Positions 8,816 through 17,387 of a DNA stretch of 64,000 nucleotides are shown here, in pieces. The stretch comes from Halococcoides cellulosivorans. GTDB taxonomy: Archaea > Halobacteriota > Halobacteria > Halobacteriales > Haloarculaceae. The stretch's first letter is position 1; each line of letters starts with the position of its first letter. The stretch lies in NCBI RefSeq assembly GCF_003058365.1, contig NZ_CP028858.1, positions 2,654,836 to 2,718,835 on the forward strand, written 5' to 3'. Both the position numbers and the translations under genes were made by a program. The notes under the pieces were generated by a model. That model did not search any database, was not told the origin of the DNA, and saw only the letters and a list, made by a program, of their open reading frames with translations.

Positions 8816-9265
8816 TTATGTTGAGTCCAGAGTGATGTCGAGTTCAGTTTCGAGGTACGTGTCCACATCACGGTACTCGTTCTCGACGACATTACATAGT
8901 TCGCGGTTCAGGGACAGCCCACCGTGAGTGATGTTGGCTGACCCAACATAGGCGAATTCGTCACAAACAACGACTTTGGCGTGGAGGTCGTCAACTTCCA
9001 GTACCGTTACCGTGTCTGGCAGCTGCTCACAGACGGACGCATTGTGTTCTTGTCCCGTCTGTATGACGAAGGTGACGACTGTATCTAACTGTGTGACTGC
9101 CTCGACCAAACTCGGGTGACGGTTCTCGACGGAGTCAGTGACTGGCAACCGAAGCGAGACGTCACTCACCCACGGCGAGACGAAAGCGACCTTATCTGCA
9201 TGAACAAGCGTGTACCCGAGGAAGTACCCCAGGCTCTCAGAGGTTAAGGAAAACGCTCGTCCCAT
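8816..9265 (-). CDS. Single-HKD phospholipase D-like protein (DpdK/DrmC-like)
   Basis: I take the ATG at 9265, giving 149 aa; a longer in-frame start at 9385 lies inside the helicase gene and adds non-homologous sequence. The catalytic HxKx4D motif is LHAKVVVCD followed by GSAN, as in PLD-type nucleases, and only one copy is present, so a dimer would be needed for an active site. The gene overlaps the end of the DUF1998 helicase by 29 bp. A helicase followed by a short PLD protein is the arrangement of DpdJ-DpdK in 7-deazaguanine DNA modification islands and of DrmA/B-DrmC in DISARM. A nuclease effector role is therefore likely. Confidence 0.7.
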   Translation of the reverse strand: MGRAFSLTSESLGYFLGYTLVHADKVAFVSPWVSDVSLRLPVTDSVENRHPSLVEAVTQLDTVVTFVIQTGQEHNASVCEQLPDTVTVLEVDDLHAKVVVCDEFAYVGSANITHGGLSLNRELCNVVENEYRDVDTYLETELDITLDST

Positions 9266-12200
9266 CCGTCTCACCACCTGGTGGCTGTTCTCGGTCGAAC
9301 ATTTCATTTGCCGCGTCCTCCGAGTTGACCATCTCCAAAAGGTAATCCCGAAGCGCCTCGAGGAGAATGTAACTGAGTGTTTCACTCTGATCGTCCGTCG
9401 CTATACATTCCATCAGATGAAGATTCTCGACACAGCCATCGATGTCTGGCGAGTAGAAGGCCGTCCTCACGCGCTCGTAATCCGCGATGTCAGCGGGGTG
9501 GTCGTCGACCTCTGCAGCCGGGAACTCATTGCAGCCACGCACTTGAGCCGCTGCAACCGTGTGTTTGAGTGCATAGCTGGCGGCATGTTCAATACCTTGG
9601 TCGATTGCTAGCTGATGAGCCTGGTCGACAGTTGCAACAACTTCCTCAGTCACACGTTCGACGACGTCATCGAACGGGACAGCGAGATTCTCGAAGACGA
9701 CGGTTTCAATAGCAGACGTGCTAATGTCGTCGATCGGGAGGGCCGCTACGAATTCCTGGTCAGCCCACAGCCGTTCGTTGATGACCTGCTCGTTGTATAG
9801 CAGCCGGTGCATGGATTCCAAAACGGACCCGGGATCAGACTCGATTTCTTGGTAGACTAGATCAACAATGCCTTGACCGCCTTCTGTCCGTTCAAAGACG
9901 TATACTTCAGCGAGATGCTGATCGTATCCATAGAACACCCGCTGGGCCGTAACGCTACTCACGTCCGTTACCAGTTGAAGGAAGAAGTGAGCAGCAGTGT
10001 GGTATGCGAGAAATTCGAGGCTGTAGTCGTCGGTATCATGATAGCGCCGGACTAGGTCACCTATTTTATCTTCCAATCCGTCGAGAAATCCGTCCATGTC
10101 GAACACCAAACCCCGAGTCTGCGTGGTGAATCCCAGCGGAATGTCCGGACTCTGGAGCTCCTGTGTGACTCGATCTCCCTCCGAGGCGTAGATGACGCCG
10201 ATGTCGGGACCGGCGTCTTGTCCCGGTGTAATTTCGAGTGTAACACTCTCCAACGTGACTTGTGCTTTCAGGTCCGCCAGGGTCAGATCCCCGCGTGACT
10301 CAACCGGCGTCCGGTCAGTGACAGTCGTATCGATGTGTGGCTCGGAATGGATCTTTCCGTATGCAGACGTATCGTGGCGCAAGCAGCTATCGAGGTTTGG
10401 AAGGATCTGGAAACACTCCGGACAGTACCGCACCATCTCCATCGCTTTCTGGCCGGAGAGGTCGCGGATCTCAGTGAGCGAAATAGTGTCCGGCACGAGG
10501 AGTCCATCGTGTTCCTCGCCGGCGACGTCGCCAGTATACTCCATCACGACACCATCTTCCGTGACCTCTGTCCGGGGGAGGAACGCGTGCATTACCCCAG
10601 ATTCGGACTGGTACTCGGAGCGATATGGGCTATAGGTGCTGACAATTTGGTCCATCGATTCTTCGGGGCGACTGCCAGTCGATCCCTCACGCTGGATGGT
10701 GACAAACTGACCAGCGCCCCCGAAGTAGTCTGGGGGGACGAACCAAACTGTATCTCCAAGCTGCTCGTCGACGGTCCGAAGGAACCGATCGACATAGTAC
10801 GCCCCTCGAAGAAGGTCTTTGACCCGAAAAAGGGAATTATACGGGCTACCGGGGGAATCAAGATAGGAAGCATACTCATCGAGCGCCCGGTCGAGATAGT
10901 AAATCTGCTCTTCGAGAGTATAGTACGCTTCCAACCGGTCATCCTCAGTTAGAGTCTCCAATTGCGTGACGACGGATTTAAGGGCTTGAATCTCACCGTC
11001 GTCGACCTGTGGAACCGGTTGGTCGGCGACGACGTTTGCCTGCTGTCGGAGCCCCATCAGTTGGCCCATTATCTGGTACAGATCCGCCACGAGCGAACCA
11101 AACAGTTGGACAGCTTCGCCATTGTCATCCGGAACGTCTGTTGCTGACGATCTGATATCCGCGAGCGAGGTTTGAAGCCTCTCGACCATCGACTGATATT
11201 CGTTCGCATCCTCCGCATCGAGTTTCGCCGCAAAACCGGATACCTGTCCATCGAAAGTATTGGTTGTACGTAGCGTCTGCTCCTGCACTTCCAAGACGAA
11301 CGTTTCAACGGAGTCGACACCGCGAACCACGTCGCCACCATCCATATCGAAGTACACCTCGATGTCAGCGACGTCCTCCCGTTGTTGCTCTTTGTACTGC
11401 TGGAGAGAGTTTCGCACCTCGTCGACAGATCGGGGCGAAATAAGCCGGTTGGAATCAACCTCTACTCCAAGCCGCTCCTCAAAGAACGTCCTGGGCTCCA
11501 GCAGCATTTCGTAGTACGTCTCGTATCCCAAGTCGTCACAGAGATACTCCTCGAGGAACGTCGTGTGTCTCCGTAGGTCGGATCTGATGGTACGGCCCGA
11601 GATATCATTGAGTCGGTGGTAGTAACGATTGAACCGTTCATGCATCCACTCGACCACCCGGTTGTTCGTATTTACGGGAGTCCTGATGTCCGATGCAAGA
11701 AATCGATCAGCACGATAGAACATGTTGGCATCTCCAGTTAGAGTTGACAGATACACCGCCACGTGTGAATCCATGCCGGGCTTTCTCGCAGCCCTACCAG
11801 CTCGCTGGAGAAATGATGAGAGATTCCACGGTGTCCGGTGTTGGGTGACAAGCTTGATATCGCCGACGTCGATACCGACTTCGAGGAAGTTCGTCGAGAG
11901 CAAGATATCGCTCTCACTGGCTCGTTCGCGGTCGAACCCTTCCTCCGAGTAAACGGGCATGAACGACAGTGGTTCGTCGATGAACCGCTGGCCCATCGCC
12001 GTCGCGACGCGTTGCCAGTCCTCCTCGAACTCATCGTTAAGGTGGAACTCCCAGAGCTGATTCGTCCGGTCAGCGTCTTCCAGTTGTACCCTTTGTTGGT
12101 TGATTTGGGAGATACTATCGATAAACGAGAGCTGTTTGGCGCGGCTTCCGTCGTTACTCGCAAGCATCGTGTGTCCGAGAAGCATCGACTGCTGAATGGA

Positions 12201-13322
12201 CATCGAGGTGACTCCGGGACCATCCTCACGAGCAATCATGAAGTAGTAATGTTCGTGATCGTCGTGAGTATCATCGAAGTCCGACGGTGGTGGGGCAGTT
12301 GTCACGATATCCACGGATTCGAGGCCAAAGATTTGTTGTCCAAACCGCGCGGGGTCATCGATAGTCGCACTCGACCCCACCCACAATAGAGGACCTGACG
12401 AGATGTCGTCGACGTTCTGGATAATCTTCGCTGCATGCGCACCGCGTAGGCCAGTGTTCAAATGGACTTCGTCCAAGACAATGGTTCCGAAGTTGTCCAG
12501 GAGGTCGTAATGGGGCTTATGTGCAAAGTTCTCCATTGACTCGAGGGTTGTCAAGACAATATCTGGTGTCTCTTCGAAAACCATCTCCTTGCGGGCCAGT
12601 ACGAGCTCGTCCTGCGTGAAGCGGTGTGTCGAATCGTTCTCGCACTGAAGGAAATAGGACTCACTGTTCTGATGGAGTTCAAACGAGTTTGTCTGGCCGT
12701 CGGAACTACACCAGCAGTTGCACGGGGTGAACCGCTTCCGGCCGTCACCGGAGTGGAAGAATCCTCGGTCACCGACATCCGATAGATTCCAGGCCATGTT
12801 CCCGACGTAGCAGCCGACAGATAACTGGTCACCGCAGGATTGTTTGATAGAATGGACGTGTTCTAAAACACGTCCAAGCTGGTCTTGCAAGAGCGCACGG
12901 CGTGGATAGACGATGGCGACAGAATCCTGGCGACCACTCCGAAGGAGTTGATAGAGTGGTCCCAAGAACGCTTCCGTCTTCCCGAATCCCGTTGGTGCAG
13001 AAAGAACTGCTGCCTTGCTCTGGTTCTCCAAACTGCAAGTCTGTGCCATCCTATCTATCAATTGCCAGCTCGTGACTTGGAAATCCAGAGGATCAAACCC
13101 AAAGATGTCTACAATCGATTCGACGAACGAATCCGAGCCGGAATACGGACTCGTCTTTCGACGCTGCTGCCGTTTACGTTCGTATTTGATTGCTTGGGTG
13201 ACCGGAGGCGGATCTTCCTGATCTACATAGCGGATCTGTTTGTTCGCCAGCATCGCCTCCAACAACGTGTCGACGTCGTCCGGGAACCTGCCCGGGTTCG
13301 TATTCGAATCGATGTACTGCAT
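9237..13322 (-). CDS. DUF1998-type giant helicase (DpdJ/DrmA-like)
   Basis: A 1361-aa superfamily II helicase. Walker A APTGFGKT is at about 109-117, a cysteine cluster (CNCWC near 201-205 and a further Cys near 227) is inserted between the first motifs, DEVH is at 284-287, SSAT at 317-320, and motif VI QRAGRAARKPG at about 506-516. A second cysteine pair (CPEC) follows mid-protein. A C-terminal region with an HTAAHF helix and ERTEGGQG turn fits the DUF1998/MZB fold. Such proteins occur as DISARM DrmA/DrmB, MrfA and DpdJ. It runs toward the ATPase operon and overlaps the PLD gene, so the two are co-expressed. Start ATG at 13322 is followed by an ordinary N-terminus. Confidence 0.75.
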   Translation of the reverse strand: MQYIDSNTNPGRFPDDVDTLLEAMLANKQIRYVDQEDPPPVTQAIKYERKRQQRRKTSPYSGSDSFVESIVDIFGFDPLDFQVTSWQLIDRMAQTCSLENQSKAAVLSAPTGFGKTEAFLGPLYQLLRSGRQDSVAIVYPRRALLQDQLGRVLEHVHSIKQSCGDQLSVGCYVGNMAWNLSDVGDRGFFHSGDGRKRFTPCNCWCSSDGQTNSFELHQNSESYFLQCENDSTHRFTQDELVLARKEMVFEETPDIVLTTLESMENFAHKPHYDLLDNFGTIVLDEVHLNTGLRGAHAAKIIQNVDDISSGPLLWVGSSATIDDPARFGQQIFGLESVDIVTTAPPPSDFDDTHDDHEHYYFMIAREDGPGVTSMSIQQSMLLGHTMLASNDGSRAKQLSFIDSISQINQQRVQLEDADRTNQLWEFHLNDEFEEDWQRVATAMGQRFIDEPLSFMPVYSEEGFDRERASESDILLSTNFLEVGIDVGDIKLVTQHRTPWNLSSFLQRAGRAARKPGMDSHVAVYLSTLTGDANMFYRADRFLASDIRTPVNTNNRVVEWMHERFNRYYHRLNDISGRTIRSDLRRHTTFLEEYLCDDLGYETYYEMLLEPRTFFEERLGVEVDSNRLISPRSVDEVRNSLQQYKEQQREDVADIEVYFDMDGGDVVRGVDSVETFVLEVQEQTLRTTNTFDGQVSGFAAKLDAEDANEYQSMVERLQTSLADIRSSATDVPDDNGEAVQLFGSLVADLYQIMGQLMGLRQQANVVADQPVPQVDDGEIQALKSVVTQLETLTEDDRLEAYYTLEEQIYYLDRALDEYASYLDSPGSPYNSLFRVKDLLRGAYYVDRFLRTVDEQLGDTVWFVPPDYFGGAGQFVTIQREGSTGSRPEESMDQIVSTYSPYRSEYQSESGVMHAFLPRTEVTEDGVVMEYTGDVAGEEHDGLLVPDTISLTEIRDLSGQKAMEMVRYCPECFQILPNLDSCLRHDTSAYGKIHSEPHIDTTVTDRTPVESRGDLTLADLKAQVTLESVTLEITPGQDAGPDIGVIYASEGDRVTQELQSPDIPLGFTTQTRGLVFDMDGFLDGLEDKIGDLVRRYHDTDDYSLEFLAYHTAAHFFLQLVTDVSSVTAQRVFYGYDQHLAEVYVFERTEGGQGIVDLVYQEIESDPGSVLESMHRLLYNEQVINERLWADQEFVAALPIDDISTSAIETVVFENLAVPFDDVVERVTEEVVATVDQAHQLAIDQGIEHAASYALKHTVAAAQVRGCNEFPAAEVDDHPADIADYERVRTAFYSPDIDGCVENLHLMECIATDDQSETLSYILLEALRDYLLEMVNSEDAANEMFDREQPPGGETDGTSVFLNL

Positions 13323-13482
13323 TACTGGTGGTCGATACTAACTCGTGAAGAGGCCGCTTCTTAGTAGTTCCCATGCCAGCCAGACAAGACAATCGACCAC
13401 CCCGACCACGAAATTCGGATCACTATTATAGGAAATCTACGGAGGACACTAAAATACACATATATAAGATATAGGGCCGTGT

Positions 13483-13506
13483 TTAGACGCTAATAAGAGC
13501 GTCTAA
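13483..13506. repeat. Subterminal palindrome in the left IS end
   Basis: TTAGACGCT at 13483-13491 is followed by a 6-nt loop and the perfect complement AGCGTCTAA at 13498-13506. The left end of the element therefore contains both the terminal inverted repeat and a 9-bp hairpin, directly upstream of the transposase start. It may be a transposase binding site or a structure limiting transposase translation. Confidence 0.6.
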
Positions 13507-13525
13507 TTGTCGAAGATACTAGGAA

Positions 13526-14386
13526 GTGAAGCGGGAAACGGAGTTTGTGCCTACGAAACTCGCCCGCTTCACTAGTCGCGTCGTTTCGCTCGCTCAAAAA
13601 GCCGTCGTCGGTGAGCCAGATCCAGCGTACCAAGCCGGTGACGGAGGGTACGCAGACTGGGTGATCGTGGCAATTCACGGTCTCAGAGAATATCTCGATC
13701 ACCCGTACCGGCGGCTGCTGGACGTGCTGCACGAGATGCCTGGAATCGTCGCGAAACTCGACCTAGCGGTGACTGAGCTGCCCGATTTTACCACCGTTTG
13801 TACGCGCAAGCAGGACCTCAAAATGCGAATCTGGCGCGTCCTCCTGCGGTTATCGGCGGAACTGCACGACACTGGTGACGTTCAGGCGATCGACGCAACC
13901 GGCATGGATCGGATCGCTGCCAGCCAACACTACGCAAAACGGACGAACTACACGTTCCAGGCGGTGAAAGTGACCACGTTGATCGACTGCGATACAAATG
14001 CGATTCTCGACATACATTGCTCGATGAAACAACCGCACGACTCCAAGATCGGCTGGCAAATGGTGAAGCGGAACCTCTACAAACTGAGCATTCTTACCGC
14101 CGACAAAGGGTACGACTGGTGGCTCCTTCGCCAACGACTGCGTGCAGAAGGCGTTAAACCAGTGATTCGTCACCGCGAATTCGGCTGGTACGGCGTCGCG
14201 AACAATATCTTGCAAGATGATACGATCTACCATCAACGCTCGAACGTCGAGTCGACATTTTTCGCGCTCCGGCGCAAATACGGCGAGATCGTTCGCGCCC
14301 GAACCTGGTTCGGTCAGTTCCGCGAACTCGTCCTGAAATGCGCTGTCAGAAACATCGAAGTGAGTGTGAGCCACTCAGGACCGTGA
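13526..14386 (+). CDS. IS5-family DDE transposase
   Basis: A 286-aa transposase starting at GTG 13526. The DDE triad is visible: first Asp in AIDATGMDR (about 119-127), second in LTADKGYD (about 190-197), and the Glu in NVESTFFALRRKYGE (about 240-254), the last matching the YREK-like pattern of IS4/IS5 enzymes. No frameshift is seen, so the element may be active. Its reading frame is more balanced in G+C than the core genome, as for other haloarchaeal insertion sequences. Confidence 0.85.
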   Translation: MKRETEFVPTKLARFTSRVVSLAQKAVVGEPDPAYQAGDGGYADWVIVAIHGLREYLDHPYRRLLDVLHEMPGIVAKLDLAVTELPDFTTVCTRKQDLKMRIWRVLLRLSAELHDTGDVQAIDATGMDRIAASQHYAKRTNYTFQAVKVTTLIDCDTNAILDIHCSMKQPHDSKIGWQMVKRNLYKLSILTADKGYDWWLLRQRLRAEGVKPVIRHREFGWYGVANNILQDDTIYHQRSNVESTFFALRRKYGEIVRARTWFGQFRELVLKCAVRNIEVSVSHSGP

Positions 14387-14388
14387 AA

Positions 14389-14649
14389 TTAGGCGTCTAA
14401 ACAAGCCCAAGTATTCAATAGATATTGGACAAGGCCGTTGTTGCCGACCTGAGTGAAAGCCTCGTCTATTGTATCCGGGTCCTGCAGACTGACGTATCCA
14501 GTCGGAGTGATTGCGATCTCGTAATCACCATCGGTCGCGACATCGTCGTTCCACTTGGACTGAGTCTCTTCGGCTTCATTATAAGGATAATCCGCGAACA
14601 GACCCTTGAATTCTTCCGTGGCCACGAACGCGGCAGTGGTCGTAGTCAT
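14389..14649 (-). pseudogene. Small gene truncated by the insertion sequence
   Basis: The frame begins with ATG at 14649, overlapping the stop of the upstream gene (TGATG), and runs 86 codons. Its last residues and its stop come from the right end of the insertion sequence, so the natural C-terminus is lost. The remaining protein begins MTTTTAAFVATEEFKGL and has no clear domain. The pair with the Tat-exported protein implies a joint extracellular or surface role. I cannot name the family. Confidence 0.65.
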
Positions 14650-15470
14650 CAGGCATCACCTCCGATCGGGGAGACACTCGATTCGTAGAGGACGAACGCT
14701 CCGTACTTCTGTGAGTGTTCGACGCGAACGTCTTTGGTGTCGAGTCGAAGCGTCCCGTTCGTCGGTTGTTCGGACATGAGATGTCGGGCCTGATTGGCCA
14801 ATCGGTGGTTCGATGGCAGAATCCGATAACTAGGATGATCGACTACGTTCCGCGTGCCGAGATGTTCGACCGTGGCAACCAACACCGTCTCGAAGACCGC
14901 CCAGTTGCCATCTGAATCCTGATATCGGATCCGGACGGGTGAACGCTCCTTTGCAGACTCCCGGTGATGGAGCGTCGTCTCACGATTGCCGATCCGAAGT
15001 GTGACAGCCGGAGACGATCCACCCTCGCCATTCGTTCCGGACCGCTGTGCGGCGACATTGAGGTGTACTTCAGTTTGGAGTTCGCCGATCAGGTCGCCTT
15101 CGACGCTTCGAAACGAGCGAATGCCCTCCGAGAGCGAAACGTCCTCGCCGACCGCCGCCGAGTGAAACCGTTGATTTGAACCAGCGATGACGACATCTGC
15201 TCCCCGAGAGAAGTTCGGGGAATGATCGGATTCCGAGACGAAGACCGTCCCGCCTTCTCCGATCTCGATCGGGGGTGATCCCGAACTGCCCGAGACCCGG
15301 GGGCTGTCCTCAGGTCGATCCTCGATCCGAAGATCGACCGTGACGACGGTCGACCGCGTCTTCGAGAGATCCGCCCGTAGTCCATCGTCCTCGGCCGCCA
15401 AAACCGATGGCGCGAGGAGAGTTCCAGCACCGACACCGACGTTCTGTAACACCGTCCGTCGTGACCTCAT
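14649..15470 (-). CDS. Tat-exported protein of unknown function
   Basis: A 273-aa protein with a twin-arginine signal (RSRRTVLQNVGVGAG at 2-16) and a likely cleavage after a short hydrophobic stretch ending LAAEDD near 28. The mature part is rich in beta-strand patterns and charged residues and contains no recognisable domain. It is translationally coupled to the small gene broken by the insertion sequence. Its composition is intermediate between the island and the core, and it is the last gene before the core region begins. Confidence 0.65.
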   Translation of the reverse strand: MRSRRTVLQNVGVGAGTLLAPSVLAAEDDGLRADLSKTRSTVVTVDLRIEDRPEDSPRVSGSSGSPPIEIGEGGTVFVSESDHSPNFSRGADVVIAGSNQRFHSAAVGEDVSLSEGIRSFRSVEGDLIGELQTEVHLNVAAQRSGTNGEGGSSPAVTLRIGNRETTLHHRESAKERSPVRIRYQDSDGNWAVFETVLVATVEHLGTRNVVDHPSYRILPSNHRLANQARHLMSEQPTNGTLRLDTKDVRVEHSQKYGAFVLYESSVSPIGGDA

Positions 15471-15821
15471 AGGAATGGAGTCAAGTGGATAGTTGAAAAA
15501 AACTAATGCAAACTGCCAAACCTATTTTGCGATTGAGTTTCATGCGGTATATTGGGTGGTGAAAACTACCCGACTACGGCCGTTTGTAGATTTACTGTCA
15601 GATATTACAGGATGATTATTGACTTATTGTTCGTTCACAACTGGTTGGAGACGCAATTCCGCCGATATCGTCTGCTTTGAGACGAAAACCGGCCAGTTTC
15701 CACGAGACGTGATCAGTACAGATCCGGCACTGCGACAACCCCCGTCACTCGGTGTGATCCACCGCTCGGTGTTGTGCGGTGTCGCCGTTCACTCCGATCG
15801 CTTCCAGCAGCCAATTTATCT
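15471..15821. other. Non-coding junction between island and core
   Basis: I see no credible gene. The first part, to about 15,620, is A+T-rich and should contain the promoter of the Tat-exported protein. The remainder rises toward core composition. Plus-strand frames crossing it are continuous only because they run antisense to the 3-dehydroquinate synthase gene. Confidence 0.4.
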
Positions 15822-15897
15822 CGATATCCGGAGGATATCGCTATTTCTCGATGCCCGGAGCGCATCGCTATTTCTCGATTCTCGGAGAGAATCGCTA
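15822..15897. repeat. Three 27-bp hairpin repeats abutting the aroB' stop codon
   Basis: Three units follow the stop of the minus-strand gene. Each has the form CTATTTCTCGAT, variable arm, CGGAG, variable arm, ATCG. Stem 1 pairs 15822-15829 with 15833-15840 (8 bp). Stem 2 pairs 15849-15856 with 15860-15867 with one C-C mismatch. Stem 3 pairs 15876-15883 with 15887-15894 (8 bp). The loop is GGA in all three. The arm sequences differ but stay complementary within each unit. Read on the minus strand, every unit ends in ATCGAGAAATAG (the first-acquired, most distal one slightly altered), which is also the last 12 bases of the gene, and the 27-bp period keeps frame. A tandem terminator or mRNA 3'-end stabiliser is possible. 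Confidence 0.75.
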
Positions 15898-17052
15898 TTT
15901 CTCGATGATCGACTCCTCGATGGCCTCGCCGAAGTGCCGCGCGGTGTCCTCGTAGTAGACCAGAATCTTGTCGCCTTCCTCCAGATCGGGCACGGCGGTC
16001 CGGCCGTCGCGGGTCGCGACCTTGATCGTCTCGGCGTTCTGGAGCAAGGTTTCGATCGTGTCGCCCTCGATCTCCGCTTCGATGCGGAACATCGGGCGGT
16101 GTTCGATCTTCACGCGCCCGACGATCACCTCGCGGGTCTCGCCGTCACGGGTGAGGACCTGGACCTCGTCGCCACTCTCCAGTTCCGAGAGGTAGGTCGT
16201 CTCGCCGCCGGGCGTGCGGGCGTAGGCGTGCACCGCGCCGGCGTTCACGCGGAACGGTCGCGACGCGACGTAGGGCGACTCGGCGGTCTCGGCGTGGACG
16301 AAAAACAGGCCGCGCGCCATCGACCCGACGAGCATGCCCTCCTCGTGGTCGAGCAACGATCCGGTGTCGACACAGACCCGGTCGGCGCTGCCGGTCTCCT
16401 CGACGGCGGTGACCTCCGCGAACGACAGGTCGAGGGTCTCCCGATCGACGCTGTCCCGGACCTCGACGGTTTTGCGGATCTCGTCGACGTCGTCGGTGTC
16501 GAGGAGGACGCCGTCGGCCCCGATTTCCAGCGTTTCGTAGGCCGTGCGGGCCTCCTCGGCGGAGGTCACGCCCGCGATCAGGTCGGTCTCGGCTCCGATC
16601 CGGGCGATGAGATTTTCGAGGGGGATGATCTGCCAGTCCTCACCGATGACGAGCGTGTGGTCGGCGGCCTGGGCGACCGCTTCCGCGAACGCTTCGTAGT
16701 CTTTCCCTCGAATCTCGACGTAGCCCGCCGACGGCCCGTCGGTCTGGAGGGCCGCTAGATCACCCGACGACGACAGATCGCCGGGGAGATCGACGGTGCC
16801 GTCGCCTTCGCCGCGTTTGCCGACGACGGCGATATCCGGGTTGGCGTCGTCGCTCTCGGCGTCGATCACGTCCACGTCGTCGCCGGTGAAGGCCGCGACG
16901 TCGACCGCGCCGAGTTCCCGGACGCGCTCGATGTCGCTTTCGTCGACGAGGACGGCGTCGACCCCGGCTTCGAGGCCAGCAGTGATGCGAGCCTTGCGAT
17001 CCTCCCAATTGCCGACCGAATCGTCGGCTTTCAGCCAGACGGAGCGTGTCAT
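15895..17052 (-). CDS. aroB': 3-dehydroquinate synthase II
   Basis: The 385-aa protein starting MTRSVWLKADDSVGNW is the archaeal-type enzyme that converts 2-amino-3,7-dideoxy-D-threo-hept-6-ulosonate to 3-dehydroquinate, the second step of the archaeal route into the shikimate pathway. The C-terminal half has the expected GxMARGLFFVHAET and HAYARTPGG-like segments. A longer frame back to 17265 exists but the added residues are alanine/proline-rich and family members start at MTRS, so I take ATG 17052. The gene diverges from pntA1. It ends directly at three hairpin repeats. Confidence 0.9.
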   Translation of the reverse strand: MTRSVWLKADDSVGNWEDRKARITAGLEAGVDAVLVDESDIERVRELGAVDVAAFTGDDVDVIDAESDDANPDIAVVGKRGEGDGTVDLPGDLSSSGDLAALQTDGPSAGYVEIRGKDYEAFAEAVAQAADHTLVIGEDWQIIPLENLIARIGAETDLIAGVTSAEEARTAYETLEIGADGVLLDTDDVDEIRKTVEVRDSVDRETLDLSFAEVTAVEETGSADRVCVDTGSLLDHEEGMLVGSMARGLFFVHAETAESPYVASRPFRVNAGAVHAYARTPGGETTYLSELESGDEVQVLTRDGETREVIVGRVKIEHRPMFRIEAEIEGDTIETLLQNAETIKVATRDGRTAVPDLEEGDKILVYYEDTARHFGEAIEESIIEK

Positions 17053-17387
17053 GGCATGCGGTCCGCGCGCCGCGACCATGAGCGTGGCGCTCGTCGCCGG
17101 CGCGGAGTGGATCGTCCCCGGCGCAGCGATCGCAAGGCCCAAGCCCACGGCCGTCGGTCTCTCGGTCCCCTCGACGGCCACCTGCTCGCCTGAGGGTGCG
17201 TTCGATTGTTCGCCCTCGATAGCGGTACAATTTGACGCTCTCACGGTACCCATATCAATCCCCACGCGAATATTGCGGATATGGAGCGAGTCATACCGAT
17301 GCCCCGATCGGGGAGTGGCGAGCGATCGCCCGCGACCGCGACCGATCCGGGAGCGACGCTTCGAGGAGTCGGGAGGCGTGGTGAATC
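17053..17387. other. Divergent intergenic region aroB'/pntA1
   Basis: No supported gene lies here. The minus-strand frame is open back to 17265 and could extend the synthase N-terminus, but it looks like antisense or leader sequence rather than protein. Both promoters must lie here; an A+T-rich patch around 17,255-17,280 (TCAATC...CGAATATTGCG) is the only obvious candidate. The plus-strand gene starts at GTG 17388. Confidence 0.4.

Larger units (their letters stand above)
13480..14403 (+). mobile_element. IS5-type insertion sequence
   Basis: The element is bounded by inverted ends sharing TGTTTAGACGC (13480-13490 on the plus strand; reverse complement at 14393-14403), after which the left end reads TAAT and the right CTAAT. 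It is about 924 bp and carries one intact transposase gene. I could not find a convincing target duplication: the flanks are GGGCCG and AGCCCA. The right end supplies the last codons and stop of the minus-strand gene at 14389-14649, showing that insertion broke that gene. Boundaries may be off by a few bases. Confidence 0.75.

Noticed and set aside
15822-15897. CRISPR array
   Set aside because: Only three 27-bp units with no spacers of constant length and no cas genes; the units are hairpins tied to a stop codon.
15619-16758. 379-codon plus-strand frame
   Set aside because: Antisense to aroB' and produced by high G+C.
17053-17265. N-terminal extension of 3-dehydroquinate synthase
   Set aside because: Family members start at MTRSVW; the extension is Ala/Pro-rich and likely leader sequence.
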